Below are positions 1 through 5,724 of a DNA stretch of 9,605 nt, in pieces. Both the position numbers and the translations under genes were made by a program. The stretch comes from Gammaproteobacteria bacterium. GTDB taxonomy: Bacteria; Pseudomonadota; Gammaproteobacteria; S012-40. The stretch's first letter is position 1, and every line of letters starts with the position of its first letter. Where the stretch lies: contig JAOUPJ010000129.1 of the NCBI GenBank assembly GCA_029879945.1, positions 1-9,605 on the forward strand, given 5' to 3'. The notes beneath the pieces were generated by a model. It was given only the letters and a program-made list of their open reading frames with translations, was not told the origin of the DNA and did not search any database.

Positions 1-1071
1 GAATACCTGCCCACCCCAGCGAGCGTTCCAATCTTTTGCGCAACTCATTTCTCGGCTCATAGTTGCCGAACCGGTGGCTGTCCAAACGGTACCGAGGGCA
101 AGATTAATGTTTTTCTTTTTGGCCTGCGGTATCGGCGTGGTGGAACCGTAGAGCGAGGTATCCGAACGGGGTGTCCAGATCAGTCCACTGCCTTTTAGCG
201 ATAGAACAAACATGTCAAAAGAGTCCAACGCGATCGCCGAGGCCAGGGTCACCTTGTTCGATAGTAGGCTTTGGCTGTTGAGACCCAAGCCATCGATGCA
301 GTCTATCTCGTTGCTGGCGTTCGTATTGATGCCTTCACCGGCGACGAGTATGGCGCGATGCGCTTGGTCAATATCAGCGGCTTTCAACGCCGTGGCGTAG
401 CCGGCACAATCCGTGTGCGATTGCCCATTGCTGTCTCCCAACGGAAAGGTGTAAAAACTTGCTGCCTCATGTTCCAGTTGACTGTGTACACTGTGCGCCA
501 GATTTCTTGCCATGCCCTGTGTTGCATCGCTACTTATGCTGCTGGTGGTTCCGGACATGATCTGTCGGATTTCCGATAGTTGAATCCCCGCCACACCATT
601 ATTGGAAATTGTGAGTTCTGTTTTTCCCTCCGTTCCCAGTCGCCAATTGTGGCGAGTATTGTATTTTTCCGTGTGCACGGCTGGCGTGGCGCCACCAAAA
701 CTCAGGTGACTTCGAGCGTCAATCAGCCCCGGTGTGACGGTGCCGTCCGGACAGCTGAGCACACTCGCATTTTTTGCTGCCTCGTGCGTGCCACAGTCAC
801 ATCCGGTACAGGCAACGACCCCGTTTTCGATGAGCACCTCTGCCCCCCGCCGTAGTCCCTCGGGTAGAAACACATTTCCCCTGACACGAATTGCGCTTCC
901 TGTCCCTTTAAGCAATTCGCAGTTTCCTGAGCTGATGGCCGCAAGAGGGGGGCAAGAGAGTGGGTCGTCTGACTTCGTGCTTTCTTCTTTACTTCCTTCG
1001 CCACAGGCGAACAAAAAGAAAACGAGACTAAACATAAAAAGAACCGAAGGGGTTTTTCCTGGATACACCAT
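1..1071 (-). CDS. Amidohydrolase-fold lipoprotein, probable pseudoenzyme (3' end beyond window)
   Basis: An uninterrupted frame of 357 codons runs from an ATG at 1071 off the left edge, so the C-terminus is missing. Residues 1-22 form a hydrophobic signal ending in LFAC with Cys23, a plausible lipobox, so the product is probably a periplasm-facing lipoprotein. Segments recalling the imidazolonepropionase-like amidohydrolase family are TPGLIDARSHL (112-122), RHNWR (140-144), TFPLGDS (208-214), WTPRSDTSLYG (299-309) and LALGTVWTATGS (324-335). The metal ligands expected of an active enzyme are mostly absent: Arg120 replaces the first His of HxH (His122 remains), there is no His at the HVAE-like site (Leu242-Val243), Ser278 sits where a His is expected, and Val329 replaces the Asp of LGTD. 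The reading frame is otherwise intact, which argues for a maintained non-catalytic protein rather than a decaying gene. Upstream GTGAG is a weak ribosome site. A weak promoter candidate (TTGAAC/TACACT, 1207-1180) lies in the 136-base gap. Family placement is from remembered motifs. Confidence 0.82.
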   Translation of the reverse strand, partial: MVYPGKTPSVLFMFSLVFFLFACGEGSKEESTKSDDPLSCPPLAAISSGNCELLKGTGSAIRVRGNVFLPEGLRRGAEVLIENGVVACTGCDCGTHEAAKNASVLSCPDGTVTPGLIDARSHLSFGGATPAVHTEKYNTRHNWRLGTEGKTELTISNNGVAGIQLSEIRQIMSGTTSSISSDATQGMARNLAHSVHSQLEHEAASFYTFPLGDSNGQSHTDCAGYATALKAADIDQAHRAILVAGEGINTNASNEIDCIDGLGLNSQSLLSNKVTLASAIALDSFDMFVLSLKGSGLIWTPRSDTSLYGSTTPIPQAKKKNINLALGTVWTATGSATMSREMSCAKDWNARWGGQVF

Positions 1072-1207
1072 AGCGCTCACTTTATAAAGAATAAGTTGTA
1101 CGAAGGTCGCTTATGATTTGAAACACAACAGTGAAAGGGTAATAGTTATTTCGAAGCAACCGTTGTTATCAGTGCTTACAGTGTAGTAGGTAACATTTTC
1201 AGTTCAA

Positions 1208-1507
1208 TTACATTTCCCATGGAATAGTGGGTAGATCCAGAAAACCGAGCAATAACTTAACGCACCACAGGAATACGCCAAGCACAATCAGCCCGATGAT
1301 TAAACGAACGCCTCCCGGCCCTTTTTTAAGCCACTCATTATCGATGATACTTTGACCAATAAAGTCAAAAATGCCCAGAACGGGGATGAGTGCGGCGGAT
1401 ATAACAAAAAAATCCAGTGGATCCGTGGGCCGCTGCGGAAAAAGAAAGCCCAGGCCTACCAGTAGGCCGAGTACGGCGTAGGCCAGAATCAGAACGACGT
1501 AACGCAT
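1208..1507 (-). CDS. Small three-helix membrane protein, function unknown
   Basis: The 99-residue product is strongly hydrophobic, with three likely membrane helices at about residues 4-23, 33-53 and 68-90. Short polar links between them are QRPTDP and NEWLKKGPGG. I do not recognise a family and see no catalytic motif. The start is ATG at 1507 with a modest GGGAT ribosome site upstream, and a good promoter candidate lies 28 bases further up (1535-1563). It points the same way as the lipoprotein gene but is separated from it by 136 bases, and it is divergent from the DUF7832-type gene. Hydrophobic composition, a promoter and a clean stop at 1208-1210 make it a credible gene. Its role is open. 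Confidence 0.72.
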   Translation of the reverse strand: MRYVVLILAYAVLGLLVGLGFLFPQRPTDPLDFFVISAALIPVLGIFDFIGQSIIDNEWLKKGPGGVRLIIGLIVLGVFLWCVKLLLGFLDLPTIPWEM

Positions 1508-1534
1508 AGGATATCCCGTAGACTGTAGAGCAGT

Positions 1535-1563
1535 GTTGTATCAGCCGACGCGGGAAAAATCAA
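1535..1563 (-). promoter_or_regulatory. Sigma70-like promoter for the small membrane protein
   Basis: Reading the minus strand, TTGATT (1563-1558) is followed after exactly 17 bases by TACAAC (1540-1535). Each hexamer matches the sigma70 consensus at four of six positions. It lies just upstream of the ATG at 1507. This rests on sequence inspection only. Confidence 0.42.
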
Positions 1564-1604
1564 CTATAGATATAAATGGGCGTCGATGGTTTGGTCACGA
1601 GAAC

Positions 1605-1633
1605 TTGACCAGAATTTTCAGTTTACCTATTCT
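1605..1633 (+). promoter_or_regulatory. Sigma70-like promoter for the DUF7832-type gene
   Basis: TTGACC (1605-1610, five of six consensus positions) and TATTCT (1628-1633, four of six) are separated by exactly 17 bases. Transcription would begin near 1640, about 35 bases before the favoured start codon. With the minus-strand promoter at 1535-1563 this gives a compact divergent promoter region. Confidence 0.5.
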
Positions 1634-1660
1634 TGAGCCCTGGTGTAGAGATTGTTGTAA

Positions 1661-1667
1661 AAGGTGG
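1661..1667 (+). promoter_or_regulatory. Ribosome binding site deciding the DUF7832-type start
   Basis: AAGGTGG differs by one base from the ideal AAGGAGG and lies 8 bases before TTG at 1676. The alternative GTG start at 1664 sits inside this motif and has no ribosome site of its own, so the motif favours the TTG start. Confidence 0.45.
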
Positions 1668-1675
1668 ATAGGAAT

Positions 1676-2113
1676 TTGGTTTACGATAGTATCGATTGGC
1701 ATACCGCCGCAGACGGTTTTCCCTCTGAGGTACCCTGGGAAAATGGCGGCACACATATCGCGATGTTTTTGGCATGGTATATGAGCAAGGACTTGTTAAG
1801 TGCAGCGTTCTCGTCCCAACATAGTTCAGATATCGCCAAAATTAAAAACCGGGAACTCAAGCCGCGATCGTTTTTGATCGAGCATTGTAACAAGGAGATA
1901 AGTAGCGATTTTTTCAGTGAGGAGGGGAACGCCTTCGCGGAGCACTATTATAAGAAGTATCTTGTTGACTACGCTGGCATCCTGGGTCGGCATGCCCCTT
2001 CTATATACCATGCTCCCGATTCGTGGAAAGTCTACGATCTGGTGCAGCCGTCCATAGAGCAGAGATTTAAAGATTGGAAATCGGGAAAAAAATGGTGGCA
2101 AGTCTGGAAATAG
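1676..2113 (+). CDS. DUF7832-type small soluble protein
   Basis: From TTG at 1676 the product has 145 residues. It resembles the small proteins grouped as DUF7832, which begin with a YD..WH motif and continue with a PEENGGTHIGMFLAW-like block. Here these appear as VYDSIDWH near the N-terminus, followed by VPWENGGTHIAMFLAWYM. The later stretches EEGNAFAEHYYKKYLVDY and SIYHAPDSWKVYD also fit the family as I remember it. There is no signal peptide or membrane helix, so it is probably cytoplasmic. The family has no established function that I know of; relatives are sometimes described near toxin-immunity genes, but nothing here shows that. I prefer TTG over the in-frame GTG at 1664 because of the upstream AAGGTGG and because family members tend to start one or two residues before the YD. 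It ends with a Trp/Lys-rich tail and stands alone. Confidence 0.78.
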   Translation: MVYDSIDWHTAADGFPSEVPWENGGTHIAMFLAWYMSKDLLSAAFSSQHSSDIAKIKNRELKPRSFLIEHCNKEISSDFFSEEGNAFAEHYYKKYLVDYAGILGRHAPSIYHAPDSWKVYDLVQPSIEQRFKDWKSGKKWWQVWK

Positions 2114-2351
2114 GAGTTCACTTGCTTTGCAGTCGCCTCTATATTCCTTTAAAAAATAGTACTTAATCAAGGCATGGATCGAACAAATTCTGAATGGTGG
2201 TTGAATGCCACACGGCTAGTCTGCGAATAAAATTTCTCATTTTTCCATATTAGAAACTTGTCATATTCTTACATAAGGACACCATCCAGTCCCTTTCCGC
2301 ACAGATAATTGGCTGAGGCCATGACAATTCGCTGAAATGTAAAATCGTTAA

Positions 2352-2380
2352 TTGCTAACGGGTTAGTATTCGACTAGTAT
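2352..2380 (+). promoter_or_regulatory. Candidate promoter for the porin-kinase operon
   Basis: TTGCTA (2352-2357) and TAGTAT (2375-2380) are separated by 17 bases, each matching the sigma70 consensus at four of six positions. TATAAC at 2378-2383 is a better -10 hexamer but lacks a matching -35. It is the best candidate in the gene-free stretch, though modest. Confidence 0.33.
2355..2366. repeat. Short inverted repeat in the porin promoter (possible operator)
   Basis: CTAAC-GG-GTTAG is a perfect 5-base inverted repeat with a 2-base centre, overlapping the -35 and spacer of the candidate porin promoter. A second, looser symmetry (GGTTA at 2361-2365 and TAACC at 2380-2384) covers the -10. This position would suit a repressor or regulator site, but short repeats arise by chance. 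Confidence 0.3.
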
Positions 2381-2434
2381 AACCCAATAGAATAGTCGGT
2401 AAATTCCATTAATTTTCGAATTGTATGTTGCCCT

Positions 2435-2438
2435 GGAG
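2435..2438 (+). promoter_or_regulatory. Ribosome binding site deciding the porin start
   Basis: GGAG lies 9 bases before GTG at 2448. The ATG two codons later (2454) touches its own GGTGAGG with no spacing, and the upstream in-frame TTG at 2421 has no ribosome site, so GTG 2448 is preferred. Confidence 0.45.
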
Positions 2439-2447
2439 TTCAAATCG

Positions 2448-3680
2448 GTGAGGATGGATTTCCGGAATTTCCTCTGTGCATTATTTTTTTCCACATTCTT
2501 TACCTGTGGAGAAGGACACGCCAGCGTGGATAGCGTGAACATCAATATCGACAGCGGCCTCCGAGTTAGCAACAGTACCGGTGAGGATACCTTATTGCTA
2601 GGCGGGTATTTATTGTACGACCTCATCCCCATAGATGATAACGCTACCCGCCACCCACGTACTGATTTGTTTAATGCGTGGTTGTTTCTGGTCGGAACAG
2701 TAGATCGCGTCTTTTTCTACAAAATCCAATACTCGCTTGACGACTCTTCCGGAAGCAAACTCAGGGACGGCTATTTGGGGATCAAACTGGGGCCTGAACA
2801 CAAAGTCCGCTTCGGTCAATTCGATGTGTCCACGTACGCCGAACACCTGAGTGCGCTTACCTACACTCCACTGGCTGGTCGGGCCATGGTTGATAGCTTG
2901 ACGCCGGGTAGGGATGTGGGGGTGCAATTATTGGGAGACGATTCATCCTCCGGTCGTTACCACTATGCCCTTGGGGTCTTTAACGGAAATGGTATCGATA
3001 GTAACGGCGAAGACAATGGCCAAAAAGATATTGCCCTCAGGGTTACGGGGCGCTTGATCGGTGAGAGTGATTCATCCGGCTTCAGGTTTTATCCTGATCT
3101 TACTGTGAGTAGCGGAAAACAAAACGGAGATCAGATCAACCTTCGTAGCGAATCAGGCACTTCCTTTCTTATGGCTGGGAATTTACCTGTGGACGAGCGC
3201 ACGCGTACTGCTGTGGGTATTTACTCATCGTTTGGCTCCTGGTCTATGCGCGCGAATTATTTAGATACACGCTATGGATTCAAGACCAGTAACCAATCGG
3301 GGGAGGCCTCTGGTTACAGTGTACTGCTTTCCTATTATCTAACCGGGGAAACGGATCTCTATCGTGGGGGGCTGTTTCAAAAAACAAAACCACGCACTGC
3401 CTATAATGGCGGGAATTGGGGCGGGGCCTGGCAGGTCGTTTTTAGGTTTTCTTTTCTCGAGGCCTCAAACACGTTGCGAGATGAAGTCAGTAAGCTGACT
3501 GGATCAATATTAATGGCCTCCTCTGCGGAAGCCATGAGTGTTGGGGTTAATTGGATTCCGACCGGTAATAGTCGAATCAATCTGAGCTGGATAGATACCC
3601 GGTATCAGCCTACACCCCAAAGTGCATTAAAAAACGCGGAAAGTGTGTTGTTACTGCGTATGACGCTACAATTTTTTTAG
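2448..3680 (+). CDS. Outer-membrane porin, OprP/OprO (Porin_O_P) family
   Basis: From GTG at 2448 the product has 410 residues, close to the usual length of phosphate-selective-porin family members. A signal peptide with a hydrophobic core (FLCALFFSTFF) ends in GHA at residue 25, fitting signal peptidase I. The mature part alternates polar and hydrophobic residues as expected for beta strands. It has family-like blocks: an LLGGYLLYD opening, FYKIQYSLDD, LGPEHKVRFGQFDVS, and a SLTPGRDVGVQLLGDD segment. It ends in TLQFF, the C-terminal aromatic expected for BAM-dependent outer-membrane insertion. The family name does not prove phosphate specificity; members also carry pyrophosphate, other anions or unknown solutes. 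The next gene, a membrane histidine kinase, starts only 14 bases after the stop, so the two are probably co-transcribed, which links outer-membrane permeability to the signalling cluster. Confidence 0.85.
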   Translation: MRMDFRNFLCALFFSTFFTCGEGHASVDSVNINIDSGLRVSNSTGEDTLLLGGYLLYDLIPIDDNATRHPRTDLFNAWLFLVGTVDRVFFYKIQYSLDDSSGSKLRDGYLGIKLGPEHKVRFGQFDVSTYAEHLSALTYTPLAGRAMVDSLTPGRDVGVQLLGDDSSSGRYHYALGVFNGNGIDSNGEDNGQKDIALRVTGRLIGESDSSGFRFYPDLTVSSGKQNGDQINLRSESGTSFLMAGNLPVDERTRTAVGIYSSFGSWSMRANYLDTRYGFKTSNQSGEASGYSVLLSYYLTGETDLYRGGLFQKTKPRTAYNGGNWGGAWQVVFRFSFLEASNTLRDEVSKLTGSILMASSAEAMSVGVNWIPTGNSRINLSWIDTRYQPTPQSALKNAESVLLLRMTLQFF

Positions 3681-3694
3681 GTAACTAGAAAATC

Positions 3695-5650
3695 GTGAGA
3701 ACGGACGCAAGCAATAATCAATTCGGTGATCCCAAGATCGAAAAATGGATCTGGATTACTCCCTTGGTCCTGGCGGGGATCATAATTCTTTCGAGCTTTT
3801 ACAGTTTTCTCCTCTTCCATAGCCTGGCTGAATTTTTTGCCATCACTGTTGGTATCTTGATGTTTGTGGTGGCTTGGAATACGTATCCTTTTACCCGAAA
3901 CAATTTTCTTATGTATCTGGGATGTGGTTATTTTTGGATAGCCATGTTAGATCTCTTTCATACCTTTGCTTACAAGGGGATGAATATACTTTCCATCGGG
4001 AGTGCAAACTCTGCCGTTCAGTTCTGGATTGGAACACGTTATCTAGAGGCGATTTTACTTCTCTCTGCCCCGATATTTCTAACACACGGTTTACGTAAAG
4101 AGCTTGTGTTTACCGGATATGGTGTTGCAGCGCTAGTCGTCGGAGCGTTGGTGTATTCGGGCCTATTTCCAGTAGGCTTTGTCGAAGGAAGTGGCCTGAC
4201 GACTTTTAAAGTTGTTAGCGAGTACATTATTATCGCGCTTCTGGGGGCAGCGATGCTGTATTTGTATAAACGAAAGGAATACATCGAACCCAGAGTTTTG
4301 AAACTGATGGTGGTTTCGCTTGTCTTTACCATGTTTGCAGAGCTTTCGTTTACCTTTTATATAAGTGTCTACGGCATATCCAATCAGGCAGGCCACATAT
4401 TTAAACTTTTCTCATTTTGGGTAATATTCGTTGCCATTGTTCGAACCACCCTAAAAGAGCCCTTTTCCATTATGGCTCAAGAAGCCACAACCTATGATGC
4501 AATCCCACTGTCCACTATCGTGGTCGATGAAAACAACATCATACGACAAGTAAATAAAAGCGCGTGTGAGTTGGCAGGGCTTAGTCAGGCTCAGTTGATT
4601 GGTAAGAATGCGCACTCAGTGTTTCATCATGCAAAGACTGAGGAAAGATCCTGCCCTGTATGTGTCAATGTCATGTCTCAAAACGTAATTGATTCGGTCG
4701 AAATTGAAATAAAAGAAAACACTAAATGGTTTGAATTTACGTTATCACCGATTACTTTCAACAAAAACGCCTTTGGAATGGTGCAGGTGATAAGAGATAT
4801 TTCAGATAAGAAAAAATATGAACTGGAAATTGAGGAGTACCGCCTGCATTTAGAGGTTCGGGTAGAAGAACGCACAAAGGAACTGGAAATAGCCAGGGAC
4901 CAAGCGCTGAGCGCAACCAAGGCGAAGTCCAATTTTGTTGCCAATATGAGCCATGAATTACGGACTCCGCTAAATTCAATTATTGGCTTCACCGGAATTA
5001 TGAAAACCGGCATGACAGGTCCGGTATCTGATACACAAAAAAAACATCTAGGTATTGTTCTGGATAGCGCCAAACATTTGTTAGGGCTCATTAATGAAAT
5101 ACTTGATTTATCAAAAATTGAGTCTGGAAAGCTGGAAGTTGAGAAGAAATCGTTTTTTATGGGCGGTTTGTTACAAAAACTGGTAACGCAGAATGAAGTT
5201 TTGTTCAGTAAAAAGGGGATTGAACTTCGGGTTAATATAGAAGATTCAAAACTGGTTATTTTCAGTGATGAAACCAAACTGTATCAAATTTTACTTAACC
5301 TCGTTAATAACGCACTCAAGTTTACGGATAAAGGGAGTGTTGAACTAACTTGTACTACAGAGGGTGATGACGTTATTTTCAAGGTAAGAGATACAGGCAT
5401 CGGCATTAGTCAAGATCATCTTAAAACAGTTTTCGAATCTTTTCAGCAGGGTAGTTCAAGTTCTCACAAACCCATAGGCGGCACGGGATTGGGTCTCGCG
5501 ATTTCGAAAGATCTTGCCGACTTGCTTGGGGGATATATTGATGTAGAAAGTGTGATAGGAGTGGGTAGCACTTTTACTGTAGTGTTAAAAGGGTGTCGAG
5601 TTTTACCCCGGGAAAAAACTGAGGCGCTACCCGAAACTGAGGGTAGCTAA
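3695..5650 (+). CDS. MASE3-PAS membrane sensor histidine kinase
   Basis: A 651-residue inner-membrane kinase. Residues about 18-250 form seven to eight membrane helices, and the LDLFHTFAYKGM segment is typical of the MASE3 sensory domain, whose ligand is unknown. A PAS domain follows (about 262-370) with His311-His312 and Cys320-Pro-Val-Cys323. A coiled linker leads to the HisKA domain, with SHELRTPLN and phosphoacceptor His420. The HATPase_c domain has an N-box (LLNLVNNALKF), a DTGIG box starting at Asp566 and a GGTGLGL box at 595-601, so all catalytic elements are present. There is no attached receiver, so phosphate should pass to a separate regulator; the two stand-alone receivers downstream are the obvious candidates. 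The start is GTG at 3695 with only a weak ribosome site, suggesting coupling to the porin 14 bases upstream. Confidence 0.92.
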   Translation: MRTDASNNQFGDPKIEKWIWITPLVLAGIIILSSFYSFLLFHSLAEFFAITVGILMFVVAWNTYPFTRNNFLMYLGCGYFWIAMLDLFHTFAYKGMNILSIGSANSAVQFWIGTRYLEAILLLSAPIFLTHGLRKELVFTGYGVAALVVGALVYSGLFPVGFVEGSGLTTFKVVSEYIIIALLGAAMLYLYKRKEYIEPRVLKLMVVSLVFTMFAELSFTFYISVYGISNQAGHIFKLFSFWVIFVAIVRTTLKEPFSIMAQEATTYDAIPLSTIVVDENNIIRQVNKSACELAGLSQAQLIGKNAHSVFHHAKTEERSCPVCVNVMSQNVIDSVEIEIKENTKWFEFTLSPITFNKNAFGMVQVIRDISDKKKYELEIEEYRLHLEVRVEERTKELEIARDQALSATKAKSNFVANMSHELRTPLNSIIGFTGIMKTGMTGPVSDTQKKHLGIVLDSAKHLLGLINEILDLSKIESGKLEVEKKSFFMGGLLQKLVTQNEVLFSKKGIELRVNIEDSKLVIFSDETKLYQILLNLVNNALKFTDKGSVELTCTTEGDDVIFKVRDTGIGISQDHLKTVFESFQQGSSSSHKPIGGTGLGLAISKDLADLLGGYIDVESVIGVGSTFTVVLKGCRVLPREKTEALPETEGS

Positions 5651-5667
5651 CCGTATTTAGATGGAAA

Positions 5668-5695
5668 TTGAACGGCAGGAATTGTCGCATATATT
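5668..5695 (+). promoter_or_regulatory. Internal promoter before the second kinase
   Basis: TTGAAC (5668-5673) and TATATT (5690-5695, five of six consensus positions) are separated by 16 bases in the 74-base gap between kinases 1 and 2. Transcription would start near 5702, leaving a leader of about 23 bases before the ATG. This could give kinase 2 and the regulators expression independent of the porin. Confidence 0.42.
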
Positions 5696-5724
5696 GGTGT
5701 AGAACAATATTACGGGATTAAATA

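Larger units (their letters stand above)
2114..2447. other. Gene-free region upstream of the porin operon
   Basis: About 330 AT-rich bases without a convincing gene on either strand. I see no clear rho-independent terminator after the DUF7832-type gene. The stretch holds a weak imperfect hairpin (AATTG at 2307-2311 pairing with CAATT at 2325-2329, with an inner GGC/GCC) and, nearer the porin, a promoter candidate with an inverted repeat. Its length suggests room for regulatory binding sites. Confidence 0.6.

Noticed and set aside
212..579. Plus-strand open frames opposite the lipoprotein gene
   Set aside because: Composition is unremarkable, no ribosome site is evident, and they are antisense to a recognisable coding frame.
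734..1087. Open plus-strand frame of 117 codons, plus a minus-strand frame at 723-1004
   Set aside because: Both are out of frame with the continuous 357-codon lipoprotein frame on the minus strand, which has a signal peptide and family motifs.
1533..1784. Plus-strand open frame of 83 codons
   Set aside because: It spans the divergent promoters and overlaps the DUF7832-type gene in another frame, with no recognisable motif.
1826..2170. Minus-strand open frame of 114 codons
   Set aside because: It is antisense to the DUF7832-type gene, which has clear family motifs.
2171..2209. GGCAT/ATGCC inverted pair as a terminator after the DUF7832-type gene
   Set aside because: Only five base pairs around a loop of about 29 bases, with no T-run.
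2421..2447. Upstream TTG start for the porin
   Set aside because: It has no ribosome site and would put nine extra residues before a good signal peptide.
4678..5277. Minus-strand open frame of 199 codons opposite kinase 1
   Set aside because: It is Ser-rich shadow translation of the PAS/HisKA region; the plus-strand frame has complete kinase motifs.
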